NCBI GenBank assembly: GCA_945827465.1
Contig: CALZOH010000019.1
Coordinates: 1-21,658 of the forward strand
Source: an uncultured Prevotellaceae bacterium
Lineage (GTDB): Bacteria > Bacteroidota > Bacteroidia > Bacteroidales > Bacteroidaceae
Reading direction: 5' to 3'
DNA length: 21,658 nucleotides
Under the pieces are notes generated by a model. That model saw nothing but the letters and a program-made list of their open reading frames with translations, ran no database searches and had not been told where the DNA came from. Every line of letters begins with the position of its first letter. The first letter of the stretch is position 1. Below, piece after piece: positions 14,672-21,658 of this stretch. A program made the position numbers and the translations under genes.

Positions 14672-16210
14672 ATGAAAGTTCTGACAGCCACACAGTCGAG
14701 ACAACTCGACGCTTATACCATCAAAGCCGAGGGCATCGAATCGATTGACCTCATGGAGAGAGCCGCTCAAGCCCTCACGGCAGAGATTCGTCGGCTATGG
14801 AGCGGACTTTTGAACTTCTATGTATTTGCCGGTTCGGGCAATAATGGCGGTGATGCGCTGGCCGTAGCCCGCCTGCTTGCGGCCGAAGGACATCGGGTGG
14901 AAGTTTTTCTTTTCAATGTCAACGGCAAACTCAGTAAGGACTGCGAGACGAATCGCGATCGCCTGGTGGAAGGTGCTGCCTCGTCGCGGGTAGTCTTTCA
15001 TGAAATCACCAAAAACTTTGAAATGCCCGAGTTGAGCGAGTCCGACATCGTGATTGACGGTCTCTTTGGCAGCGGATTGAACAAACCGATTAACGGCGGA
15101 TTAGCCGCCCTGGTGAAATTAATCAACCGCTCGGCAGCAAAAGTGGTATCGATAGACCTTCCGTCAGGTTTGATGTGCGAAGACAACTCTTACAACATTC
15201 CCGCACACATCATTCGGGCCGATGTAACCCTTACCATCCAGACGTTAAAGCCTTCTTTCCTGATGGCAGACAATCAAGAGTACCTTGGAGAGGTGCGTGT
15301 GGTGAACATAGGGCTTAAAGAAGACGAAATTACCTTTACTGAGAATCCATATACCCTTGACGAGTTGTCCGAAATGGCTTCCCTGCTCAGAGGACGCTCT
15401 CCGTTTGGCAACAAAGGCACATTTGGTCACGGACTGCTCATTGCCGGCAGTTACGGAATGGCCGGTGCCGCCGTATTGGCCGCTCGCGCATGTATGAAAA
15501 GCGGTATCGGAAAGCTGACCATTCATACTCCCAAGGTCAATAACTCCATCCTTCAGATTTCAGTACCTGAAGTGGTGCTTCATCATGACGAAGACAACTA
15601 CTTCTTTTCCACGCCTGTAAAGACGGATCCATACAATGCCGTGGCCATCGGCCCGGGACTCGGGACGAAGAACTGCAGCGCCGTTGCATTTGCCGAACAG
15701 ATGAGTCATACCACGGTGCCTCTCATCTTAGATGCCGATGCCCTCAACATTTTAGGCGGTCATCGCGGATGGTTACCGCAAATACCGAGCAACGCCATCC
15801 TCACACCTCACCCCAAAGAGTTCATGCGATTGTTTGGTGAATGTCTCACCAACTTCGACCAACTGCACCAGGCCCGCGAGCAGGCCATCCATCAACAGAT
15901 ATACATCATCCTCAAAGGTCATTATACAGCCATTTGCACGCCACAAGGCCATACTTACTTCAATTCAACCGGAAATTCCGGCATGGCAACGGCTGGCACA
16001 GGCGATGCACTCACCGGTATCCTGTTATCATTGCTTTCGCAAGGCTATTCAATAGAAAATGCTTGCCGATTGGGTGTTTACATCCATGGTTTAGCCGGCG
16101 ATTTGGCCGCAGAAGAACTGACCGAAGAGGGAACAACCGTTAATGACCTGATAGATTACATACCTTATGCCATCAAGAAACTTAAACGACATGCTTCATC
16201 AAATTGCTAA
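14672..16210 (+). CDS. nnr: Bifunctional NAD(P)H-hydrate epimerase / ADP-dependent NAD(P)H-hydrate dehydratase
   Basis: This enzyme repairs hydrated NADH and NADPH. The N-terminal half interconverts R and S forms of NAD(P)HX and the C-terminal half dehydrates the S form using ADP. The 512-residue protein is a full-length fusion: a YjeF_N epimerase domain (about 1-220) with VFAGSGNNGGDALAVARLL (51-69) and DGLFGSGLNKPI (129-140), and a ribokinase-like YjeF_C dehydratase domain (about 235-505) with GHGLLIAGSYGMAGAAVLAA (252-271), LTPHPKEFMRL (377-387) and NSGMATAGTGDALTGIL (435-451; D445 is the expected catalytic base). The ATG follows its promoter box by 4 nt. The stop overlaps the start of the DUF4831 gene by 20 nt, so these two form an operon. 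Confidence 0.96.
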   Translation: MKVLTATQSRQLDAYTIKAEGIESIDLMERAAQALTAEIRRLWSGLLNFYVFAGSGNNGGDALAVARLLAAEGHRVEVFLFNVNGKLSKDCETNRDRLVEGAASSRVVFHEITKNFEMPELSESDIVIDGLFGSGLNKPINGGLAALVKLINRSAAKVVSIDLPSGLMCEDNSYNIPAHIIRADVTLTIQTLKPSFLMADNQEYLGEVRVVNIGLKEDEITFTENPYTLDELSEMASLLRGRSPFGNKGTFGHGLLIAGSYGMAGAAVLAARACMKSGIGKLTIHTPKVNNSILQISVPEVVLHHDEDNYFFSTPVKTDPYNAVAIGPGLGTKNCSAVAFAEQMSHTTVPLILDADALNILGGHRGWLPQIPSNAILTPHPKEFMRLFGECLTNFDQLHQAREQAIHQQIYIILKGHYTAICTPQGHTYFNSTGNSGMATAGTGDALTGILLSLLSQGYSIENACRLGVYIHGLAGDLAAEELTEEGTTVNDLIDYIPYAIKKLKRHASSNC

Positions 16211-17279
16211 GCCGATTTTAGTGGCTGCTGCCCTCTGTTTAGGAGGCGTTCAGGCTGCGGCACAGACCGAAGTGACCCGTTATATACCTGGAAGTACTCC
16301 CGAAGGGGTTACTTATTACTTGCCACAGACTGCCTTGAAAATCACAGTGATTGCTTCGCGAGTAACAGTGAAGCCCGGCGATTTCAAAGACTATGCTCAG
16401 CGATACTTGAGATTGGGCAACGTGACGCAAGCCGAAAAAACAACGTGGAAAATCGATAAAGTTTACATCACACCCTATGGTGTGCCCGACACAAGCAAGG
16501 TCTACTCCATCCCATTGCGCAAAAAGACGATAGCTCCCCTTGTAGGACTCACCAAAGACGGTATTATCACGTCAATAAACATTGAAGGCGTAGAGGACGA
16601 GATGCCCAAGGTGCCGGAAATCAATACCCTGGAACAGTCAACGCTCAAACCGCGCGATTATATGACTGAAGAGATACTCTATGCCGGAAGTCAGAGCAAA
16701 ATGGCCGAACTGACGGCTAACGAAATCTATGACATTCGCGAAAGTCGCAGTGCGCTGTCGAAGGGAGAAGCCGACAACATGCCAAAAGACGGTGAACAGC
16801 TCAAGTTAATGATTAACCAGCTTAACACACAGGAAGAAGCCCTCTTGCAACTCTTCAAAGGAACGCAAGAAAGCGAGACCAAGACATACACACTCCATTT
16901 CCTTCCGAAGGGAGAAGCTACGAAGCAGATTTTATTCCGTTTCTCCGAAGAATTGGGCCTTGTGGATAAGACCAATTTGGCCGGTGCACCCGTCTATATA
17001 GATATCAAGGACAAGAAAACGGTTCCTGAGGAAGTAGTGAATCCTAAACTGAAGAAGGCAGAGCTCGAAGCCGTGCGATATAACGTTCCGAGTCAGGTGG
17101 ATGTGAAAATTTACGACCGTGAACGCACTTTGGTCAATGTCATCACCCCCATGGGCCAGTTCGGAAAGACTGAAATCCTCAGCAGTGAACTTTTCAACAA
17201 GCGAATCAGCACTCAGGTGACCTTCTACTCCACCACGGGTGCTCTCAAACGCGTTGTCGACGCCACGGGAGGCGAATAA
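16191..17279 (+). CDS. DUF4831 family secreted protein
   Basis: This is a protein of unknown function resembling the DUF4831 family of Bacteroidales. From the ATG at 16191 it has 362 residues. It begins with a likely signal peptide (MLHQIAKPILVAAALCLGGV, then QAAAQ), with probable cleavage near residue 24, so the mature protein should be periplasmic or envelope-associated. The rest is soluble and mixed alpha/beta in character, with VTRYIPGSTPEGVTYYLPQT near the N-terminus and a charged helix-rich centre (about 155-215, with SALSKGEADNMPKDGEQLK). I saw no catalytic motif or membrane segment. An earlier in-frame ATG at 16167 would put extra residues ahead of the signal peptide and is less likely. 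It overlaps nnr by 20 nt and is followed by a strong terminator. Confidence 0.8.
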   Translation: MLHQIAKPILVAAALCLGGVQAAAQTEVTRYIPGSTPEGVTYYLPQTALKITVIASRVTVKPGDFKDYAQRYLRLGNVTQAEKTTWKIDKVYITPYGVPDTSKVYSIPLRKKTIAPLVGLTKDGIITSINIEGVEDEMPKVPEINTLEQSTLKPRDYMTEEILYAGSQSKMAELTANEIYDIRESRSALSKGEADNMPKDGEQLKLMINQLNTQEEALLQLFKGTQESETKTYTLHFLPKGEATKQILFRFSEELGLVDKTNLAGAPVYIDIKDKKTVPEEVVNPKLKKAELEAVRYNVPSQVDVKIYDRERTLVNVITPMGQFGKTEILSSELFNKRISTQVTFYSTTGALKRVVDATGGE

Positions 17280-17297
17280 TCAAAAGAAGAACATCCT

Positions 17298-17340
17298 AAA
17301 GAGGGTATGCCAGTCGCAGTATTGGCATACCCTCTTTTAT
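17298..17340 (+). terminator. Rho-independent terminator after nnr-DUF4831
   Basis: AAAGAGGGTATGCCA (17298-17312) pairs perfectly over 15 bp with TGGCATACCCTCTTT (17323-17337) around a 10-nt loop. The stem runs into TTTTAT. It lies 18 bp after the DUF4831 stop. The A/T symmetry at its base means it could also act on the opposite strand. Confidence 0.9.
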
Positions 17341-17386
17341 TCCAACCAGTTTAATTAATGCGTTATCAATAATTTAATAGTAAAGA

Positions 17387-17504
17387 TGTAGGGGCGTATC
17401 GCATACGCCCTCACATGAGCGATAAAGCCCAACGATCAACCAAATCATATCAGCGAAATCATTCCAGATTCGCCCACATCCGGGCGTATGCGATACGCCC
17501 CTAC
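17387..17504. repeat. REP-like palindrome pair, copy 3 (118 bp)
   Basis: The left arm at 17387-17410 is identical to the left arm of copy 2. The right arm is GGGCGTATGCGATACGCCCC at 17482-17501, followed by TAC. The interior (GAGCGATAAAGCCC..., ATTCCAGATTCGCCC) is different from copies 1 and 2 apart from the first few bases. The arms are therefore better conserved than the filling. It sits between two convergent transcription units. Confidence 0.85.
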
Positions 17505-17601
17505 GACTTACCGGCAATCATCAGGCCAATATTCATCACAAAACACGATGAATGGGATTATTTCATCATCGCTTTATCAAGCATTTAATGGTAAAATGCA
17601 G

Positions 17602-17634
17602 AAAAAAGTAGAGGCAATCATCACGATTGCCTCT
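17602..17634 (-). terminator. Rho-independent terminator of gdhA
   Basis: AGAGGCAATC (17610-17619) and GATTGCCTCT (17625-17634) form a perfect 10-bp stem with a 5-nt loop. On the minus strand it is followed, after AC, by six T. It lies 65 bp beyond the gdhA stop. Confidence 0.85.
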
Positions 17635-17699
17635 CAACATAAAATAATTGGAATTAGTTAACCATTAAACACCGTTCTATGAAACAGTGAGTAATATCT

Positions 17700-19034
17700 T
17701 TAGATGATACCTTGAGCCATAATGGCCTTGGCAACCTTCATGAAGCCGGAAACATTGGCTCCCTTCACGTAGTCAACAGTGCCGTCGGCAAGTGTACCAT
17801 ATTTTACGCACTGAGCATGAATGTCAGACATGATTTGCTGCAGTTTCTGATCGACTTCTTCGCTACTCCAGTTGAGGTGATTGGCATTCTGAGTCATTTC
17901 AAGACCTGATACAGAAACACCACCGGCATTAGAAGCCTTGCCAGGTGCATACAAGAGACCATTACCCTGGAAAATCTTGATGGCATCGGGAGTTGAGGGC
18001 ATATTGGCACCTTCGGAAACTGCGATACATCCATTGTCAACGAGTTTTTGAGCATCGTCGCCATTGATCTCGTTCTGTGTTGCGCTGGGCATGGCTATAT
18101 CGCACTTTTCACCCCAAGGACGAGCACCAGCAACATATTTCACGTTGTACTTTTCAGCATATTCACGGATGCGACCACGATAAACGTTCTTCAGTTCCAT
18201 GATATAATCCAACTTTTCACGGTCAATGCCATCGGGATCATAGATGTAACCGTCGGAATCAGACATGGTGACAACTTTTGCGCCTTCTTGCAAGAGTTTA
18301 TCAACGGTGTACTGAGCTACGTTACCCGAACCTGATACGCAAACGGTCTTTCCTGCCAAAGGAATATTGCGTGTTGCCAACATATGCTTCAAGAAATATA
18401 CATTTCCATATCCTGTTGCTTCAGGACGGATGAGTGAACCGCCAAATTCAAGGCCTTTTCCGGTAAGAGTACCTGTATGTTCGTGTGTCAGCTTCTTATA
18501 CATTCCGAAAAGATAACCTACCTCACGACCTCCAACACCGATATCACCGGCGGGAACGTCTGTGTCAGGACCGATATTGCGCCACAACTCGGTCATGAAG
18601 GCCTGGCAGAAACGCATTACTTCTGCATTGGACTTGCCACGAGGACTAAAATCGGAACCGCCCTTGGCTCCACCCATGGGCAATGTTGTCAGAGAGTTTT
18701 TGAAGGTCTGCTCAAAAGCAAGGAACTTCAAGATGGAGAGATTGACAGAAGCGTGGAAGCGCAAACCTCCCTTATACGGACCAATGGCATTGCTATGTTG
18801 CACACGATAACCTGTATTGGTCTGTACTTTACCTTTGTCGTCTACCCAAGTTACACGGAAAGTGTAAACGCGATCGGGAATACAGAGGCGCTCAATTAAG
18901 TTACTGGCCTCGAACTCCGGATGTTCGTTGTAAACATCCTCTATGGAATTCAAAACTTCGGTCACTGCCTGATAGTATTCAGGTTCGTTGGGAAATCTTC
19001 TCTTTAACTCATCAATGACTTGTGCTGCTTTCAT
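17700..19034 (-). CDS. gdhA: NADP-type glutamate dehydrogenase
   Basis: It catalyses reductive amination of 2-oxoglutarate to glutamate with NAD(P)H, a main route of ammonia assimilation in Bacteroidales. The 444-residue protein matches the hexameric 50-kDa class in length. Visible motifs are YKGGLRFHASVN (K89, 2-oxoglutarate binding), TLPMGGAKGGSDFSPRGKS with catalytic K124, DTDVPAGDIGVGGREVGYLFG with catalytic D164, and the Rossmann-fold VCVSGSGNVAQYTVDKLLQEGAKV near 227-250. The dinucleotide site ends its second strand with S (MSDSDGYI), compatible with NADPH; cofactor preference is inference. It has its own promoter box and terminator, so it is monocistronic. Confidence 0.97.
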   Translation of the reverse strand: MKAAQVIDELKRRFPNEPEYYQAVTEVLNSIEDVYNEHPEFEASNLIERLCIPDRVYTFRVTWVDDKGKVQTNTGYRVQHSNAIGPYKGGLRFHASVNLSILKFLAFEQTFKNSLTTLPMGGAKGGSDFSPRGKSNAEVMRFCQAFMTELWRNIGPDTDVPAGDIGVGGREVGYLFGMYKKLTHEHTGTLTGKGLEFGGSLIRPEATGYGNVYFLKHMLATRNIPLAGKTVCVSGSGNVAQYTVDKLLQEGAKVVTMSDSDGYIYDPDGIDREKLDYIMELKNVYRGRIREYAEKYNVKYVAGARPWGEKCDIAMPSATQNEINGDDAQKLVDNGCIAVSEGANMPSTPDAIKIFQGNGLLYAPGKASNAGGVSVSGLEMTQNANHLNWSSEEVDQKLQQIMSDIHAQCVKYGTLADGTVDYVKGANVSGFMKVAKAIMAQGII

Positions 19035-19066
19035 CTTATTTATCGTGTTAAATGTTTAATTCGATG

Positions 19067-19074
19067 CAAAATTA
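19067..19074 (-). promoter_or_regulatory. -7 promoter box of gdhA
   Basis: The minus strand reads TAATTTTG, matching TAnnTTTG. The transcript would begin near 19062, giving a leader of about 28 nt. A TTTG (minus strand, 19098-19101) lies 23 bp upstream, somewhat farther than the usual spacing. Confidence 0.65.
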
Positions 19075-19422
19075 AAGGATTTGAGTAAAATATCCAACAA
19101 AATGACAAGAAAAATGCCGAAAAAAAATAATTTGTCAAGTCTGCGGGGCATTTATGAGGATAAGAGGAGTGCTTTTTTGCACATAAGAAGTGCTTCATGT
19201 TACTTTCGGAAGCATTCTGCTGACAGAATCAAGATTTGAGTGATGGCCTGTTTGGATATCTCGCGAATAATATCGAACTTTGCACTTGCAAATAGATATT
19301 TTTTATAAGAACAAAGATCATATCCGAATTAGAAATCTCGCCTCCTTATATATAATATAGGTATGTTGATAGCAGATGAGACCTATTTTCGGATGTTTCT
19401 TGAATGACGATTGATAAAACAG
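19075..19422. other. Intergenic region between divergent gdhA and the pseudouridine synthase gene
   Basis: No gene is seen. Two small hairpins occur: GTGC/GCAC around six T (19169-19182), and TGCTTC (19191-19196) with GAAGCA (19209-19214), extended by AGAA/TTCT past a one-base bulge. On the plus strand GAACTTTG (19275-19282) is one base off the -7 consensus and could drive the synthase gene with a leader of about 135 nt; support is weak. Confidence 0.4.
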
Positions 19423-20331
19423 ATGAAACAATCTAACCGACCCATGACGTTGACGGTTCAGAAGACCTGGACGATAGAACGCAAATCCCTTTTATTGGAG
19501 TTTTTGTTTGAAAAACTGAGTGATTGGAGTAAAAGTAAGGTGAAAAGTGCTCTTTCTCACCAGTTGATTCGTGTGAATGGCTCGCCGGTGAGCCAATTTA
19601 ACTTTGAACTGAGGCCGGGCATGAAGGTGGAGTTGTTGCGTGGTAGTAATCAGGCTATGCGGCCCAATCCGTATGTATCGATTCATTACGAGGACCAATG
19701 GCTTTTGGTCATTAATAAGCAACCTGGCATCTTATCAATGCAAAGTGACCATCACAGTTTTTGTGTGAAGACATTGTTGGATGATTATCTGAAACGTTCA
19801 CGACAAACTTGCACGGCACATGTCGTTCACCGGCTGGACCGAGAGACTTCGGGGCTGATGGTTTTTGCTAAATCAACCAAAGTACAACAGATGTTTACCA
19901 ATCATTGGCATGAATTGGTGACCGACAGACGCTATCTCGCTTTGGTGAGCGGCATGATGACGGAAGAAAAGGGAACTGTAAGTAGTTGGTTGAAGGATGA
20001 CAAGTTTTATTTTACCTATAGTAGTCCGACAGATAATGGTGGGAAGTATGCTGTAACTCATTTTCGCACGTTGCAGAAGTCTGAACGGTATTCGTTGGTA
20101 GAACTCCAACTGGAAACAGGACGTAAAAATCAGATTCGAGTTCATTTGCAAGATATCGGACATCCTGTAGTAGGCGATTATAAATATGGTGTTGAAGGAG
20201 ATGATCCTATCGGACGTTTAGGTTTACACGCCTTTCGTCTGAATTTTACCCATCCTATTACCGGAAAGCCTATGAATTTTGAAACGGGTTATCCTACAAC
20301 ATTCTTGGAAGTGCTGTCTACCGATGTGTAA
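19423..20331 (+). CDS. RluA-family 23S rRNA/tRNA pseudouridine synthase
   Basis: It isomerises specific uridines in structured RNA to pseudouridine. The 302-residue protein has an N-terminal S4-like RNA-binding segment (about 25-75; SKSKVKSALSHQLIRVNGSPV...LRPGMKVELL) and an RluA catalytic domain (about 88-295) with VVHRLDRETSGLMVFAKS, catalytic D139, then ELQLETGRKNQIRVHLQDIGHPVVGDYKYG. It is complete and of normal length for the RluA/RluC/RluD group; which RNA site it modifies cannot be told from sequence. I chose the ATG at 19423; a TTG 12 nt upstream is also in frame. It converges on the tRNA-Val pair, and the hairpin at 20347-20373 may serve both directions. Confidence 0.92.
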   Translation: MKQSNRPMTLTVQKTWTIERKSLLLEFLFEKLSDWSKSKVKSALSHQLIRVNGSPVSQFNFELRPGMKVELLRGSNQAMRPNPYVSIHYEDQWLLVINKQPGILSMQSDHHSFCVKTLLDDYLKRSRQTCTAHVVHRLDRETSGLMVFAKSTKVQQMFTNHWHELVTDRRYLALVSGMMTEEKGTVSSWLKDDKFYFTYSSPTDNGGKYAVTHFRTLQKSERYSLVELQLETGRKNQIRVHLQDIGHPVVGDYKYGVEGDDPIGRLGLHAFRLNFTHPITGKPMNFETGYPTTFLEVLSTDV

Positions 20332-20340
20332 CAGACTAAA

Positions 20341-20373
20341 ATAAAAAAGCCTGTACTCAAGTGGTACAGACTT
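20341..20373 (-). terminator. Terminator of the tRNA-Val pair
   Basis: CTGTAC (20351-20356) pairs with GTACAG (20364-20369). AAG/CTT extends the stem past one mismatch. On the minus strand the hairpin runs into CTTTTTTAT. It is 31 bp beyond the second tRNA and 16 bp after the pseudouridine synthase stop on the other strand. Confidence 0.75.
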
Positions 20374-20403
20374 AACAATAAAACACTTTCTTTATTTGGA
20401 CGT

Positions 20404-20477
20404 GGGCGTTGACGGATTCGAACCGCCGACCCTCTGCTTGTAAGGCAGATGCTCTAAACCAGCTGAGCTAAACGCCC
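20404..20477 (-). tRNA. tRNA-Val (anticodon UAC), second copy
   Basis: This 74-nt gene folds as a cloverleaf on the minus strand. The acceptor stem is GGGCGTT/AACGCCC, the D arm is GCTC...GAGC, the anticodon stem-loop CTGCC-TTACAAG-CAG carries anticodon TAC, and the T arm contains GGTTCGAATCC. No 3' CCA is encoded. It is identical to the tRNA at 20524-20597, which lies 46 nt upstream in the same transcript. Confidence 0.97.
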
Positions 20478-20523
20478 GAGTGCCTTTGAGGAAAAGAGAT
20501 TAAAAACCTTTATTATGGAAGGT

Positions 20524-20597
20524 GGGCGTTGACGGATTCGAACCGCCGACCCTCTGCTTGTAAGGCAGATGCTCTAAACCAGCTGAGCTAAACGCCC
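20524..20597 (-). tRNA. tRNA-Val (anticodon UAC), first copy
   Basis: Same 74-nt sequence and cloverleaf as its neighbour, with anticodon TAC and no encoded CCA. It is the promoter-proximal copy of the pair. The spacer between the genes (20478-20523) is AT-rich and has no promoter box, so one precursor transcript probably yields both. Confidence 0.97.
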
Positions 20598-20616
20598 ATG
20601 TTCCTCAAAAGCGATG

Positions 20617-20647
20617 CAAAGGTACAACTATTTTTGATTCCAACAAA
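20617..20647 (-). promoter_or_regulatory. Promoter of the tRNA-Val pair
   Basis: On the minus strand a -33 TTTG (20644-20647) is followed, 19 bp later, by TACCTTTG (20617-20624), an exact -7 TAnnTTTG match. Transcription would start near 20612, about 15 nt before the first tRNA. This is the best-spaced two-part promoter in the window. Confidence 0.75.
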
Positions 20648-20932
20648 AGAATCTCTGAAAAAAATGAGATTTTCTTTCAGTTTTTTCTTTAAGTATTTTT
20701 TCTCGCTACTAACGATTGCCCGACTTTCGTTCAGTTGTCATGCTTCAAAAGAATGTTTCTTAGGGAGTTCAATGAGTGTTCTTGTATGATTGCATAAGTC
20801 TTATGGGGTATCATGATGGAATGTGATGTTTGATAAAATAAATCCATACGCGGCTTGTCAGCATCTAACACACGGCTTCATTTAAGACTGCATTATATGA
20901 GATATATGAAGAATCTTCAAGACCAATACTCT

Positions 20933-21196
20933 CTATCTGTTGTTAATTCCCCGTTTGCAGAGCGATGATCCGCTCCGGTTGTTATTCTCTTGTGTGAATG
21001 ATATGTCGACGCTGGGTGCGCTGGAGTCACCCGGCGGGTTTACTTGGGTTCGTGGAACATCTGACGTTATTGGCAGAGTTGTAGCAGTTGTACTGCCGGG
21101 AGATGCTGCCGCCGGTTTTGGGGTGGGTTGCACGGTAGCTTGTTCCGATGGTGTTGCGACTACGTAAGTTGCGGTAACAGGAGTACTCTCTTCCAA
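20933..21196 (-). CDS. Doubtful 87-residue Pro/Thr/Ser-rich open frame
   Basis: Not recognised. The frame reads EESTPVTATYVVATPSEQAT..., is rich in Pro, Thr, Ser and Ala (for example PTPKPAAASPGSTTATTLP) and ends with SLCKRGINNR and a TAG at 20933-20935. Its only start is a TTG directly after an in-frame TAA, and no TAnnTTTG box precedes it. Against this, it is longer and of more biased composition than its surroundings, and local GC content is higher. The plus strand is also open across the same patch, so composition alone could explain it. It could be a linker fragment of a decayed surface protein or not a gene at all. Confidence 0.2.
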   Translation of the reverse strand: MEESTPVTATYVVATPSEQATVQPTPKPAAASPGSTTATTLPITSDVPRTQVNPPGDSSAPSVDISFTQENNNRSGSSLCKRGINNR

Positions 21197-21361
21197 TTAA
21201 TTGTCTTGATAGATGCAAATACCATAAGAAATGGTCATCACATATAGAATAATAGTCACCCTCGACTTAAAAGATTGATTTGCCATTTACAATACGCCGC
21301 TGACGCATGTCATTCAGGCGGTGAAGAGATGAAACCCTTCAGTGCAAGTGTTCAATGAGGC

Positions 21362-21530
21362 ATTGTACTACTTCAAGACGCCATTGCACGTGTGCAATCA
21401 TTCATTGAACTACTTCAAAGTGGAAATGCACATGACGCAATGGGAAGATGAATTACTTCAAAATCCGAATCGCTTGTTGACAAGATGATGATGAACTGCT
21501 ACAAAATAAAGACCGAAAGGATGAAAAGGC
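21362..21530. repeat. Degenerate repeat with a period of about 42-43 bp
   Basis: The core ACTACTTCAA recurs at 21367, 21409, 21452 (ATTACTTCAA) and 21495 (ACTGCTACAA), spaced 42, 43 and 43 bp. The first two units also share a second block (ATTGCACGTGTGCAAT against ATGCACATGACGCAAT). Unit 1 contains a palindrome, ATTGCAC-GT-GTGCAAT (21383-21398). A plus-strand frame (21333-21488) crosses the first units and shows a 14-residue echo, YYFKTPLHV and NYFKVEMHM. It lacks an ATG start and a promoter. Confidence 0.6.
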
Positions 21531-21640
21531 ATGATTGAATCAGATGGTCATGAATAACCGAGTCTGGGAATGAACAATTCGGGTTGCGATGAAATGTTGT
21601 TCATTTTACCAAGACGTTTGTTGCATATTTGCTGATTAAA

Positions 21641-21658
21641 CCTCAATCGGTCATTAGA
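21641..21658. mobile_element. Left end of a second copy of the 162-bp element family (cut by the window edge)
   Basis: CCTCAATCGGTCATTAGA matches the left end of the element at 10955 (CCCAAATCGGTCATTAGA) at 16 of 18 positions. It is preceded by ATTAAA, an AT-rich flank like TTTAA at the other copy. The rest lies beyond the window, so it could be the same small element or the end of its full-length parent. Confidence 0.7.

Larger units (their letters stand above)
17280..17699. other. Intergenic region between convergent DUF4831 and gdhA genes
   Basis: No gene is seen. The region holds the plus-strand terminator (17298-17340), palindrome pair copy 3 (17387-17504) and the gdhA terminator (17602-17634). 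The remaining sequence is AT-rich and shows nothing else I can assign. Confidence 0.6.
20648..21658. other. Right-end region without a confident gene
   Basis: About 1 kb with no gene I would defend. It contains a GC-richer patch (about 20950-21190) with a doubtful minus-strand Pro/Thr-rich frame, a degenerate repeat of about 43 bp period (21362-21530), and the left end of a second copy of the small mobile element at the window edge. The DNA at 20648-20930 is AT-rich and shows nothing else. Confidence 0.5.

Noticed and set aside
20598..20789. Plus-strand open frame with Phe-rich hydrophobic stretch
   Set aside because: It overlaps the tRNA promoter on the opposite strand and its composition reflects AT-rich DNA.
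21333..21530. CRISPR array
   Set aside because: The units are degenerate, without near-identical repeats separated by unique spacers, and no cas gene is present. The palindromes elsewhere are paired and not regularly arrayed.

Overview
The window looks like a chromosomal segment from a Bacteroidota, order Bacteroidales, most likely Prevotella-like. This rests on three things. Most transcription units have a recognisable Bacteroidota -7 box (TAnnTTTG) and no obvious Shine-Dalgarno sequence. Several genes are of types common in this phylum: a DUF4831 secreted protein, a long TamB, a fused Nnr enzyme and an eIF1/SUI1-like factor. The palindrome GGGCGTATCGCATACGCCC, which I recall as common in Bacteroides and Prevotella intergenic DNA, recurs. 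The genus is inference.

Layout. Positions 1-374 hold no confident gene. On the minus strand, 445-3803 is the translation cluster thrS-infC-rpmI-rplT, with a promoter upstream of thrS, a second candidate promoter over the thrS stop codon, and a strong terminator at 361-402. A divergent yigZ-family gene (3925-4527) faces a convergent aldo/keto reductase (4577-5545). A 0.8 kb gene-poor stretch with REP-like palindromes precedes a 4.4 kb tamB (from about 6369 to 10736). A second repeat-rich gap (10737-11546) carries a mobile element nested in another repeat. Then come fabD, a cytoplasmic GH13 alpha-amylase and a SUI1/YciH-like factor (11582-14612), followed by nnr overlapping a DUF4831 gene (14672-17279) and closed by a terminator. 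After a third palindrome pair, NADP-type gdhA lies on the minus strand (17700-19034). An RluA-family pseudouridine synthase (19423-20331) converges on two identical tRNA-Val(UAC) genes that share one promoter and one terminator. The last kilobase has no solid gene. It holds a low-confidence Pro/Thr-rich reading frame, a degenerate repeat of about 43 bp period, and the end of a second copy of the small mobile element.

The genes are mostly housekeeping: translation (thrS, infC, rpmI, rplT, SUI1-like factor, tRNA-Val, RNA modification), fatty-acid initiation (fabD), outer-membrane biogenesis (tamB), nicotinamide cofactor repair (nnr), ammonia assimilation (gdhA) and glucan breakdown (GH13). I see no defence island, CRISPR array, prophage or large novel operon. 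The most informative novelty is the repeat layer. A 127-bp palindrome-ended element is present twice. One copy is interrupted by a 162-bp element with perfect 17-bp terminal inverted repeats and a TTTAA target duplication, so the other copy serves as the unoccupied site. Two promoters that place the likely transcription start on the ATG (yigZ, nnr), and a tamB with no visible ATG start, also merit a look.
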